Part shown: in pieces, positions 25,981 through 34,714 of the stretch
Numbering within the stretch: position 1 is the first letter of the stretch
How the letters are laid out: each line of letters starts with the position of its first letter
Assembly (NCBI GenBank): GCA_963711465.1
Contig: CAVQEG010000002.1
Span: 62,001 to 126,000, forward strand
Source of the DNA: CAVQEG01 sp963711465
GTDB lineage: Bacteria; Bacteroidota; Ignavibacteria; OLB7
DNA length: 64,000 nt
Direction: 5' to 3'
Program-made: the position numbers and the translations under genes
The notes under the pieces: model-generated
The model's database searches: none
Told to the model about the DNA's origin: nothing
What the model saw: only the letters and a program-made list of their open reading frames with translations

Positions 25981-27069
25981 TCAGGACCCTTGCTTCCCAA
26001 GTCCCGCTTCGACCACGTCCGCCAGCGCCGAGATGAACAGCGGTGAATCGTTGAGCGCCAGCATCGTCTCGTAGCGCTCGATCCCGGCGTGCAGCGCGAT
26101 CTCGCGAAGCTCGATGTCGATCTCGTGCAGCGTCTCGATGTGATCGGTCACGAACGCGATCGGCACGACCATCACCGTGCGCACGCCATCGTCGGCAAGC
26201 TGCTTGAGCCGATCCTGCGTGTACGGCTCCAGCCACTTGACCGGGCCGACCCGCGACTGGAATGACAAGTGGTGCGGATAGTCGTTCCCTCGCCGCTGCA
26301 TCACCGCCTCGACCGTCTCCCGGATATGGTGGGAATACGGATCGCCCGCCTTCACATCGGCGATCGGTGTTCCGTGAGCGCTGAACAGCAGATGCAGTCC
26401 CGTGCGCTCGGCTTCGGTGAACTTCTCAGCCAGCGTCGCGTCGATCCGGTCGCTGATCGCCTCGATGTACCGTGGCTCGAGGTGGTAGTGCCGGACGGTG
26501 CGAACCGAGAAGCGGTTGCCGTAGTGCTCGGTGTGGAGCTCCTCGAAGTCCTTCAAGCTCGATCCCGTCGTCGTCCGGGAGAAGTGCGGGTACAGCGGAA
26601 GCAGAAACACTTCCTCGATGCCGGAGGTCACGAACTCCTCGAGCGCTTCGCGCGTGAACGGGTACCAGTAGCGCATCCCCATGCGGACGGTAAATTCCAT
26701 CTCACCCTCGAAGCGCAGATTGAGCTCGCGCTCGAGCGCCGTCGCCTGCTCACGCGTACGCTCGATGATTGGCGAATACCCACCGATCTGTTCGTAGTTC
26801 GGCCGCACCTTCGGTGTGCGTGTGCGCGCCACCATTTCGGCGAACAGGCGCCGGAGCACACCGCCGCTCAGCGGCCACGGCAGATGGATGATCTCCTGGT
26901 CGAGAAAGAGGTTGCGCAGAAACGGACGGATCGCACCCGGTGTCGTCGGGCCGCCCATGTTGTGCAGAATCACGCCCACGCGTCGAACCGGATGCTTTGC
27001 TACCACGTCGGCGGGCACCGTTGCCGCGGATATCGTCTCGCCCGTATGCATAGATTTATCGGCTGTCAT
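25981..27069 (-). CDS. hemH: Ferrochelatase
   Basis: 362 residues from ATG 27069 (MTADKSMHTGETIS); the preceding in-frame codons overlap the divergent plsC promoter region. GVILHNMGGPTTPGAIRPFLRNLF and LDQEII (shown in two parts) open the chelatase domain; LLFSAHGTPIADV carries the active-site His and PIAFVTDHIETLHEID the acidic residues. It inserts Fe2+ into protoporphyrin IX. It is the first gene of the haem operon hemH-hemY-hemB-hemL and is divergent from plsC with about 70 bases between starts, which must hold both promoters. Confidence 0.95.
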   Translation of the reverse strand: MTADKSMHTGETISAATVPADVVAKHPVRRVGVILHNMGGPTTPGAIRPFLRNLFLDQEIIHLPWPLSGGVLRRLFAEMVARTRTPKVRPNYEQIGGYSPIIERTREQATALERELNLRFEGEMEFTVRMGMRYWYPFTREALEEFVTSGIEEVFLLPLYPHFSRTTTGSSLKDFEELHTEHYGNRFSVRTVRHYHLEPRYIEAISDRIDATLAEKFTEAERTGLHLLFSAHGTPIADVKAGDPYSHHIRETVEAVMQRRGNDYPHHLSFQSRVGPVKWLEPYTQDRLKQLADDGVRTVMVVPIAFVTDHIETLHEIDIELREIALHAGIERYETMLALNDSPLFISALADVVEAGLGKQGS

Positions 27070-27140
27070 GAGTTGAGAATTCCGAAAGATAACCAGCCAT
27101 CGGCACCCCTTCAGTTTCCCACTGTAACCACCGAGCACCG

Positions 27141-27896
27141 ATGAATTCGACGGCTCCCAGTGCCTCCGTACGCACCAGCGGAACACCGATTCTCTTCTAC
27201 CTCTACTATCCACTCTTCGCACTGAGCTTCATCGTCTATCCGGTGCTCGGCTGGGTCGTGACGCTCTTCGACCGCAGTGGCAGGACATACCTGCGGCTGA
27301 TGCGTAGCTGGGCGCGCGTCGTCTTCTTCGCACTCCGCGTGAAGATTCGCGTTCACGGTGCTGAAAAGCTCGACCCGGAGCGCACCTACATCTTCGTGTC
27401 CAACCACCAGAGCCAGCTCGACATTCCCGCAATCGAGCTCGCCGTTCCGAACCTCGTGGTGTTCGTCTACAAGGAGGAGCTGACGAAGGTGCCGGTGTGG
27501 GGATGGCTGCTGCCGACGACGCCGCACATCATGATCCGACGAGCCGAAGCGCGCGACGCGATGAAGAGCATCGAGCGCGCCGCGGAGCAGGTGCGCACGC
27601 AGGATCTCTCGGTGGTGATCTTCCCCGAGGGCACACGGTCGTCGGACGGTCGGTTGCAGGATTTCAAGCGCGGCGGCTTTCTGCTGGCAGCCCGCACCGG
27701 CGCGCCGATCGTTCCGGTGGCCATCAGCGGATCGATCAACCTCCTTCCCCGCGGCGACCTCCGCGTCCGCTCCGGCACCTTCGACATTACTATCGGCGAG
27801 GTGATCGAGAATCACCCGAACCTCACTCGCGAGCAGGAGCGCGCCCTGCAGGAGCGCACTCGCGCCGCCATCGCGGAGATGCTGGGCAACCTGTAA
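27141..27896 (+). CDS. plsC: 1-acyl-sn-glycerol-3-phosphate acyltransferase
   Basis: 251 residues. Two hydrophobic segments near the N-terminus (about 15-55) are followed by the acyltransferase motifs NHQSQLDI (NHxxxxD, about 87) and FPEGTRSSDG (about 161). It transfers an acyl chain to lysophosphatidic acid, giving phosphatidic acid for membrane lipids. Start and length agree with the family. It is divergent from hemH and followed 79 bases later by asnS. Confidence 0.92.
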   Translation: MNSTAPSASVRTSGTPILFYLYYPLFALSFIVYPVLGWVVTLFDRSGRTYLRLMRSWARVVFFALRVKIRVHGAEKLDPERTYIFVSNHQSQLDIPAIELAVPNLVVFVYKEELTKVPVWGWLLPTTPHIMIRRAEARDAMKSIERAAEQVRTQDLSVVIFPEGTRSSDGRLQDFKRGGFLLAARTGAPIVPVAISGSINLLPRGDLRVRSGTFDITIGEVIENHPNLTREQERALQERTRAAIAEMLGNL

Positions 27897-27975
27897 CCGA
27901 ACGAGCGTTGTAACTATACCCCACCGGCCGTAGTTTGGGCGTTTCTGTGCCCGATATCCCGTCACACTTGCCTCG

Positions 27976-29295
27976 ATGGCACCCACTACTCTGAAGATGA
28001 TCGACCGCACCGAAGTGCGTGACCTCAAGCTCCATGTCGGCCAGCGCGTCAGCGTCGCCGGCTGGGCCTACAACACCCGCGGCAGCAAGAAGGTCAAGTT
28101 CCTCGAACTGCGCGACGGCTCCGGTATCGTCCAATGCGTCTTCGCCGCTGAGGGAACCGAGAACGGCGCGTTCGATCGCTTCGACGACATCTCTCAGGAG
28201 TCGAGTCTCATCGTCAGCGGCGTCGTCACCGAACACCCGAAGCGACCGGGTGTCTACGAGATCGACGCCAGGGACTTCGAGCTGATCCAGCGGGCGGTCG
28301 ACTATCCGATCACGCCGAAGGAACACGGCATCGAATTCCTCTTCGACCGCCGTCACCTGCACCTGCGCTCGCGTCGCCCGCACGCGATCCTCCGGATTCG
28401 CCATCGTGTCATCAAAGCCGTCCGCGACTACCTCGACACCCACGGATTCACCCTCATCGACACGCCGATCCTCACCGCCAACGCCGGTGAAGGTACCAGC
28501 ACGCTCTTCTCCACCGAGTACTTCGACCTCGGTCACGCCTACCTGGCACAGACCGGTCAGCTCTACGGAGAGGCCGCCGCGATGTCGTTCGGAAAAATCT
28601 ATACGTTCGGTCCCACCTTCCGCGCCGAAAAGTCGAAGACCCGAAGGCATCTGACGGAATTCTGGATGGTGGAACCCGAGGTCGCCTTCATGGACCTCGA
28701 GGGCGACATGGATCTCGCGGAGGACTTCATCGCGTATGTCGTCGCCTGCGTGCTCGAGGACTGCCGTGCGGAACTCGCGGTGCTCGAGCGCGACGTGACG
28801 AAGCTCGAATCGGTTCGCAAGCCGTTCCCGCGAATCACCTACACCGAAGCGGTGGAAATCCTGCGTCGCAAGGGACGGGACTTCACCTGGGGCGACGACT
28901 TCGGCGCGCCGGACGAGACGCTCGTCAGCGAGGATTACGACCAGCCGGTGATCATCACGCACTACCCGTCGGCGGTCAAGGCATTCTACATGAAGCGCGA
29001 TCCCGACAATCCGGACGTCGTGCTCGCCATGGACGTGATCGCGCCGGAGGGATACGGTGAGATCATCGGCGGATCGCAGCGCGAGGACGACATCGAGCTG
29101 CTCAGAGAGCGGATCGAGCATGAGAAGCTTCCGGCAGAGGTCTTCGAGTGGTACCTCGACCTCCGTCGCTACGGCTCGGTGCCCCACGCCGGCTTCGGTA
29201 TGGGTATCGAGCGCATGGTCGCCTGGATGACAGGCGTCGAGCACATCCGGGAGACCATTCCCTTCCCTCGCACGATCGTGCGCCTGACTCCGTAG
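27976..29295 (+). CDS. asnS: Asparaginyl-tRNA synthetase
   Basis: 439 residues. The N-terminal OB-fold (VSVAGWAYNTRGSKKVKFLELRDG, as VSVAGWAYNTRG and KFLELRDGSG) and the class IIb catalytic core with GEGTSTLFSTEYFD, TGQLYGEAAAMSFGKIYTFG, FRAEKSKTRRHLTEFWMVEPE and motif 3 GFGMGIERMVAW identify AsnRS rather than AspRS. A second in-frame ATG eight codons in could also be the start. The presence of AsnRS means Asn-tRNA can be charged directly. Confidence 0.95.
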   Translation: MAPTTLKMIDRTEVRDLKLHVGQRVSVAGWAYNTRGSKKVKFLELRDGSGIVQCVFAAEGTENGAFDRFDDISQESSLIVSGVVTEHPKRPGVYEIDARDFELIQRAVDYPITPKEHGIEFLFDRRHLHLRSRRPHAILRIRHRVIKAVRDYLDTHGFTLIDTPILTANAGEGTSTLFSTEYFDLGHAYLAQTGQLYGEAAAMSFGKIYTFGPTFRAEKSKTRRHLTEFWMVEPEVAFMDLEGDMDLAEDFIAYVVACVLEDCRAELAVLERDVTKLESVRKPFPRITYTEAVEILRRKGRDFTWGDDFGAPDETLVSEDYDQPVIITHYPSAVKAFYMKRDPDNPDVVLAMDVIAPEGYGEIIGGSQREDDIELLRERIEHEKLPAEVFEWYLDLRRYGSVPHAGFGMGIERMVAWMTGVEHIRETIPFPRTIVRLTP

Positions 29296-29326
29296 AACTC
29301 GAATTCCGACACTTCCCTCGCACGCT

Positions 29327-29836
29327 ATGGATCTCGCTCTGGTAACGTTTCTGGTCCTCGGAATTTTCGCAATCGCCAGCGCCGTTGCGGTTATCACCGC
29401 GCGCAATCCGATTGCCGCGGCTATGTTCCTCGTGGTGCATTTCCTCACGCTTTCGGGACTCTACCTGACGCTGAGCGCGCAGTTCATGGCCGCCATCCAG
29501 GTGCTCGTCTATGCGGGCGCGATCATGGTGCTGGTGGTGTTCGTCATCATGCTGCTGAACCTTGGCAGCGAAACCTCGCTGGTGCGCACGGTCACCTCCC
29601 GCGAGGGCGTCGGCGTCGTCCTGGCCATGGGGATCGGGGGAATTCTGATCTATCTCGTCGCACGCGCACTCAGCACCGAGCACGCCGACCCGGCGCGGGC
29701 GCTTGCCAACGGCACGATCGACGCCGTCTCCCACGCGCTGTTCACGACCTACGTCTTCCCGTTCGAGATGATCTCACTGGTGCTGCTGGCCGCCGTCGTC
29801 GGCGCCGTGGTGCTCACCAAGCGTCACCTGCAGTAA
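29327..29836 (+). CDS. nuoJ: NADH-quinone oxidoreductase subunit J
   Basis: 169 residues with five hydrophobic helices. IAAAMFLVVHFLTLSGLYLTL and the MVLVVFVIMLLNLG segment (AGAIMVLVVFVIMLL) are diagnostic of NuoJ, a membrane subunit of respiratory complex I in the proton-pumping arm. It starts 31 bases after asnS. Only nuoJ and nuoK are present here; the remaining nuo genes must lie elsewhere. Confidence 0.93.
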   Translation: MDLALVTFLVLGIFAIASAVAVITARNPIAAAMFLVVHFLTLSGLYLTLSAQFMAAIQVLVYAGAIMVLVVFVIMLLNLGSETSLVRTVTSREGVGVVLAMGIGGILIYLVARALSTEHADPARALANGTIDAVSHALFTTYVFPFEMISLVLLAAVVGAVVLTKRHLQ

Positions 29837-29918
29837 CGCGACGTTCGCCCTGAGGCGACGTCGCCCCGGATCGAACGTCGGCGCTGTGGCCCGCACAACC
29901 GTCCAATACCGAACTGCC

Positions 29919-30227
29919 ATGCTTTCGCTTCCACTCGAATACTATCTGATCCTCAGCGCCGTGGTGTTCCTCATCGGCACCGTCGGTGTGCTGCTCAGGC
30001 GCAACGCGATCCTGATCTTCATGTGCATCGAGCTCATGCTCAACGCCGTCAACCTCACGTTGGTGGCCTTCAGCCAGTATCTCGGCGATATGGGCGGTCA
30101 GATCATGATGCTCATGGTGATGACCGTTGCCGCGGCCGAAGCGGCGGTCGGCCTGGCGATCATTCTCGCACTCTTCCGCAACCGTCAGACGGTGCTCGTC
30201 GACGAGGTGAATCTGCTGAAGTGGTAA
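29919..30227 (+). CDS. nuoK: NADH-quinone oxidoreductase subunit K
   Basis: 102 residues from the ATG at 29919 (MLSLPLEYYLILS), the family's usual length; an upstream in-frame start would add 11 unrelated residues. Three helices; the conserved Glu is in FMCIELMLNAVNL, and the second acidic residue in AAAEAAVGLAIILALFR. Part of the complex I membrane arm with NuoJ. The last codons overlap the GTG start of the next gene. Confidence 0.95.
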   Translation: MLSLPLEYYLILSAVVFLIGTVGVLLRRNAILIFMCIELMLNAVNLTLVAFSQYLGDMGGQIMMLMVMTVAAAEAAVGLAIILALFRNRQTVLVDEVNLLKW

Positions 30228-31324
30228 TCAACCGTGGACAGGCGATCCGGCTCCTGCTGGTCGCCGTGATCCTGGTCGCGTCGGTGTGGTACGCGCTGCA
30301 CAACGTCGAGTGGGACGACCTGTGGGGCGCGATTCTGAATCTGAATCCGCTCTGGGTGATCGCCTCGATCGCTGCGACGCTGCTCTCGCACGTGATCCGC
30401 GCCGAGCGCTGGCGACTGATGATTCCCGACGGCCGCTCGATCCCGCTGATCGATACGCTCTCGGCGACCCTGATCGGCTACTTCATGAACGACCTCATCC
30501 CCCGTTCCGGGGAAGTGATACGGCCGTACACGCTGGCGCGCCGCCAGGGTCGTCCGTTCAGTTCGCTGGTCGCCACCGTCGTCGTCGAACGTACCCTCGA
30601 CGGCCTGTCGCTCGTCATGCTGTTCGTCCTCCTGGTGTTCATCGCCAGCGACAAGTTTGCCGAGCTTCTTCCCGGCTATTCGACCTCCGAGGTGCTTGCC
30701 GCCGTCGCCGTTCCCGTCGTCGTGCTGGCCGGCGTGCTCGTCGCAGCGCTCTACACGTCGCTCGGCGACACCATGATCCGGTTCTTCGGTCGCTGGCTTC
30801 CCGATCGGGTGACGACCCGACTGACAGGGATTCTGCATAACTTTCGCACCGGCATCACCTTCGGAGGTACCGGCGGCGCGATTCGGATCGCCGTCTGGAC
30901 GGTGGTGATGTGGTGCACCTACGCACTCGCACTCTACTTCGGTTTCCTCGCTTTCAACTTCGACACCCGGTTTGGACTCGGCCTGTCGGCGTCGATTCCG
31001 CTTCTGGCGGTCACCGCCGTTGCGATCACCGTCGCTCCGACTCCGGGCGCAATCGGCGTCTACCATACGGCCACTCGCGCTACGCTCACCGGCCTGTTCG
31101 GCGTCGCCGCCTCTCCAGCCGTCGCCTTCGCACTGGTGATGCACGCCATCGGCTACCTTTCGGTGCTGATCTCCGGTGCGGGATTCATGCTGCGGGAGAA
31201 CCTCTCCTTCGCCGAAGCCACGCGCCGCAGTGCCGGTGAAACGTCCGACGTCGATGTCCTCGAGGAACACGAAGCCGATGCGGAATACGAAATGGAAGCC
31301 GTCGGCGGTGAACCATTGCGGTGA
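30221..31324 (+). CDS. UPF0104 / lysylphosphatidylglycerol-synthase-like flippase domain membrane protein
   Basis: 367 residues from a GTG at 30221 that overlaps the nuoK stop by 7 bases. About eight transmembrane helices; motifs HVIRAERWRLMI, GYFMNDLIPRSGEVIRPYTLARRQG, VVVERTLDGL and PTPGAIGVYH are typical of the LPG_synthase_TM/UPF0104 family, here without the catalytic aminoacyl-transferase domain. Such proteins are thought to act in lipid or glycan flipping; the substrate cannot be told. The C-terminus is an acidic soluble tail (VDVLEEHEADAEYEME). Confidence 0.85.
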   Translation: MVINRGQAIRLLLVAVILVASVWYALHNVEWDDLWGAILNLNPLWVIASIAATLLSHVIRAERWRLMIPDGRSIPLIDTLSATLIGYFMNDLIPRSGEVIRPYTLARRQGRPFSSLVATVVVERTLDGLSLVMLFVLLVFIASDKFAELLPGYSTSEVLAAVAVPVVVLAGVLVAALYTSLGDTMIRFFGRWLPDRVTTRLTGILHNFRTGITFGGTGGAIRIAVWTVVMWCTYALALYFGFLAFNFDTRFGLGLSASIPLLAVTAVAITVAPTPGAIGVYHTATRATLTGLFGVAASPAVAFALVMHAIGYLSVLISGAGFMLRENLSFAEATRRSAGETSDVDVLEEHEADAEYEMEAVGGEPLR

Positions 31325-31583
31325 ATGCATTGCGTCCGATCGCACAGCATCCCCCGCCGAATCAAACCAGGTCGATTCGCAGTCCAGGGGTCCCAGGCAC
31401 TACAGTCCGAATTGAACCCATCGATGGCCTGACCCGCTGAACACCCGGTGCGCACGCTCGCGCGGCGCACATTGTACCAGGTGTCGCTGAGCACGTGCGT
31501 CGTGCCGCAGACGATCATGGCCGTTCGGCCCGTCGCTGTCGGCTGATGACACGCCCCATTGCAGCGAGAGAGGGAGATCCAAC

Positions 31584-34334
31584 ATGCATAACGGCAACAA
31601 CACTACGCCTCCCGACGACGGGATGAATCCCGGCAGAGATCGCTCACAGGACTGGGAACCGAAGGCCGGTGGCCGCTCCGGACCCTCCCCCTCAGAGTAT
31701 GCCCAGCTGCTCAGGACGATCGGGGAGGAACCCGAAAGCCGGTCGCGATTCGGCATCGGCGACTACCTCCGCCTGCTGTGGCGCGGCAAGTGGGTGATCC
31801 TCGCCTGCTTCCTCGTCGGACTGCTCATCTCGGCCTACTATACGCTGAGTCTCCCGTTCGTCTACGAGTCCTCGCTGCAGATCATGCTCAAGGATCAGCA
31901 GGAGAAGCAGGAGATCCTCGGACAGGGGTTCTATCCGGCGTGGACACCGCCCGACAGGATCATCAAGAAGGAAATTCAGGTGCTGCGATCGCGGCCGATC
32001 CTCGAACGCACTGCCGACAGTCTGCTGACCCGCCGATTCATCGAGCCGGCCGTCAGCGACTCGGTCATCCCGCTCATTCGTGCTGCCGAACACAAGTACG
32101 CGGCATGGACGGACGTCGCCAAGCGCAAGCACCGGATCCGCCAGAGCCTCGTCGAATCGATCCGCAAGGTGACGACTGCCGAACCGTCGAAGGACGCCGA
32201 TATCATCACCATCACCTGCCGAACGGGTGACAATCGTGAGGCGGCGCTGATCGCCAACGTCTACGCGCGTGTCTACGAGCATGAAAAGGAAATCCGCGGT
32301 CGCGTCAATGCCGTCAAGGTCAGAGAGTTTGTCGAAAAGAAGCTCGATACCATCGGCGATATCCTCAACGATCGCACCGCCGGGCTGCGCGATTACCAGG
32401 AGCAGAACGACGTCTACTCGCCCGACGCCGAGGTGCAGGATCTGACCGCCGCCAAGACCAACCTCGACAACCAGATCGACCAGACGAAGATTCAGCTGCA
32501 GTCGGTCTCCCAGGAGCTCGCCGGCTACCGCTCACAGCTCGGCGAAATCGACGAGGCCCTCGGCGAGGAGATGTCGCACGGCACCTCGCCGTACATCATG
32601 CAGATGCAGGATCAGGTCGCTCACAAGCGCGCGCGACTCGATATGCTGCGTGCCATGCACCCGACCGTCAAGAGCGTGGTCGCCTACTCGCGCGATACCA
32701 CCAAAATGCGCGGGGAGATCGAAGACCTCGAAACCAAGCTCCAGGCCGCGATCGAACAGCACAGGCGCTCGAAGCTCGGCTCGATTCCCGTGGAAACCTC
32801 CGCTTCCGGCACCCCGGATCAGCTCGGAACCCGCAACAAGCTGATGGGGCAGATCTTCGAGGCGCAGATCAAGTACGATGCCCTCAAGGCCCAGGAATCG
32901 GCCATCAACGATGCCCTCGCCGAGGTCAATGCCAAGCTCAATCGCGCCCCCGAAAATGCCCGCGCCCTCGGCGTCTACGAGCGTGATATCGAAGGCACCG
33001 AGAAGACCTACCAGATGCTCGTCGAAGTGCGCGACAAGAAACTCATCGAAGCCCAGTCGCTCTTCGCCGACGTGGAGATCCTCGAGGAGGCCCGGCCCAG
33101 TTCGGCGCACATCAGTCCGAATCGCAAGGCCAACGTCGCTACCGGTTCCCTCGTCGGCCTCATCCTCGGCATCGGAATCGTGCTGCTGATCGCCTACTCC
33201 GATACCACCGTGCACTCGCCGGACGATCTGGAGAAGAACAACTACACGGTGCTGGCGGCGATCGCGCCGATCGACGATACGCGGGTGCGGACCGGTCAGC
33301 AGCCCTCGAGCAACAAGAGGAAACGCAGCGGCAGGAAATCCCCGCCAAAACGACTCGAGGTCGATTCCCCCGCCCCGATCACCGCCGGAGCTCGCACGTC
33401 TTCGGCGGCCACCCATGGTGCTGGAGTCGGTGCACCCCCTTCGGTGACCTCCGGCGTTGCCACGCCCGCCGGCAACACAACGCCACCCAACGGCGCAGCA
33501 ACCAACGGCGCAGCAACTAACGGCGCAGCAACCAATGGCGCATCTTCCAACGGCAGGGCCTCCAATGGATTCAACGGCAACGGAGGCGGCAGCTCTGGTG
33601 GCAACGGAAATGGCAACACGCCGCGGGTGTCGATGAACATGAACGCGCCGCACCTGATCAGCTTCACCGATCCGAAGTCGCCCATCGCCGAGTCGTACCG
33701 CTCGCTCAGGACCGCACTGCAGTTCGCCGGCGTCGAGAAGTCGGTCGAGACGATTCTGGTGACCAGTTCGATCCCGCAGGAGGGAAAGTCGACCACGTCG
33801 ACGAACCTGGCGATCGTGATCGCGCAGAGCGGCGCACGCACGCTGCTGGTCGACTGCGACCTGCGTCGGCCGATCATTCACTCGATCTTCGGTTACGGCA
33901 AGGAGCCGGGGCTGGTCAATTCGCTCGTCGGCGGCGTGCCGCTCAGCGAAGCGGTCCGACCGACCGGTATCACGAACCTCGACGTGCTCTGTTCCGGATC
34001 GATTCCCCCGAATCCGTCCGAGCTGCTCGGCTCGCGCCGGATGCGGGAGGCGATCGAGGAACTCAAGGGGATGTACGACATGGTGGTGCTCGACTCGCCG
34101 CCGGTCAGCGCCGTCACCGATGCGGTGATCCTCTCGACGATGACCGACGTCGTCGTCCCGGTGGTGCGCGCCCACAAGACCAAGATCGAGTTCATCGACA
34201 AGACGCGTGAAGACATCATGCGCGTCAGCGACTCGATGCTCGGCGTGGTGCTCAACGACTTCGACGCCACGCAGAGCTACGGCGCGTCGTACAAGTACTA
34301 CCGGTACTACAAGTACTACAGCTACTACCGGTAG
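31584..34334 (+). CDS. Wzc-type polysaccharide co-polymerase / tyrosine autokinase
   Basis: 916 residues; AGGGAGAT precedes the ATG. A cytoplasmic N-terminus, TM1 (about 67-87), a periplasmic Wzz-like region with long coiled coils, and TM2 (about 517-537) are followed by a low-complexity linker (about 600-685) including NGAATNGAATNGA, then a BY-kinase domain: Walker A SSIPQEGKSTTST (about 726), Walker A' LLVDCDLRRP and Walker B DMVVLDSPP. The C-terminal tail is a Tyr cluster (YKYYRYYKYYSYYR, about 902-916), the expected autophosphorylation site. It would control chain length and export of a surface polysaccharide. No glycosyltransferase, Wza or Wzx/Wzy genes are adjacent. Confidence 0.93.
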   Translation: MHNGNNTTPPDDGMNPGRDRSQDWEPKAGGRSGPSPSEYAQLLRTIGEEPESRSRFGIGDYLRLLWRGKWVILACFLVGLLISAYYTLSLPFVYESSLQIMLKDQQEKQEILGQGFYPAWTPPDRIIKKEIQVLRSRPILERTADSLLTRRFIEPAVSDSVIPLIRAAEHKYAAWTDVAKRKHRIRQSLVESIRKVTTAEPSKDADIITITCRTGDNREAALIANVYARVYEHEKEIRGRVNAVKVREFVEKKLDTIGDILNDRTAGLRDYQEQNDVYSPDAEVQDLTAAKTNLDNQIDQTKIQLQSVSQELAGYRSQLGEIDEALGEEMSHGTSPYIMQMQDQVAHKRARLDMLRAMHPTVKSVVAYSRDTTKMRGEIEDLETKLQAAIEQHRRSKLGSIPVETSASGTPDQLGTRNKLMGQIFEAQIKYDALKAQESAINDALAEVNAKLNRAPENARALGVYERDIEGTEKTYQMLVEVRDKKLIEAQSLFADVEILEEARPSSAHISPNRKANVATGSLVGLILGIGIVLLIAYSDTTVHSPDDLEKNNYTVLAAIAPIDDTRVRTGQQPSSNKRKRSGRKSPPKRLEVDSPAPITAGARTSSAATHGAGVGAPPSVTSGVATPAGNTTPPNGAATNGAATNGAATNGASSNGRASNGFNGNGGGSSGGNGNGNTPRVSMNMNAPHLISFTDPKSPIAESYRSLRTALQFAGVEKSVETILVTSSIPQEGKSTTSTNLAIVIAQSGARTLLVDCDLRRPIIHSIFGYGKEPGLVNSLVGGVPLSEAVRPTGITNLDVLCSGSIPPNPSELLGSRRMREAIEELKGMYDMVVLDSPPVSAVTDAVILSTMTDVVVPVVRAHKTKIEFIDKTREDIMRVSDSMLGVVLNDFDATQSYGASYKYYRYYKYYSYYR

Positions 34335-34714
34335 CCTTCCCGAAGCGTGGGGATCGGTGCCGGGCCCGGTCCTTCGGTGCACCGAAGGGAGGAATAATTG
34401 CATAGCAGATACTCCTCCGGCGGGGCTAGACTGGGGCTCCTTGTCGAACGGCAATTCCTTTCCATATTGCCGTTCGCGCCGTTTCTGAAAACGGCCGCGA
34501 CGTGCCGCACCTGCCGCGGCAGCCGCTCCGGCCATCGTCATTTCATCTCCCGACTCACTGACCAGAGGTTCCTATCGCTCGAGGTTTCCTACTTCGTACT
34601 GTTTTCGTTCGACCCTGAACCGGCGCGTCTGCTGCGCATTGTGCATTGCCGCGGTGCGACACGACCGCTGCGTTCGCCCATTCAGGAACCGCCACCAGCG
34701 GCCCGACACGAGTT
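34335..34714. other. Intergenic region upstream of sprA
   Basis: 380 bases without a supported gene. A perfect 18-base palindrome CCTTCGGTGCACCGAAGG occurs at 34371-34388, 36 bases after the kinase stop, and may end that transcript or bind a protein. No clear Bacteroidota promoter was found for sprA. Confidence 0.4.
34371..34388. repeat. 18-base perfect palindrome
   Basis: CCTTCGGTGCACCGAAGG is its own reverse complement, preceded by CCGGGCCCGG (34360-34369), a second short palindrome. The downstream sequence GAGGAATAATTG is not T-rich, so terminator activity is uncertain. Confidence 0.4.
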
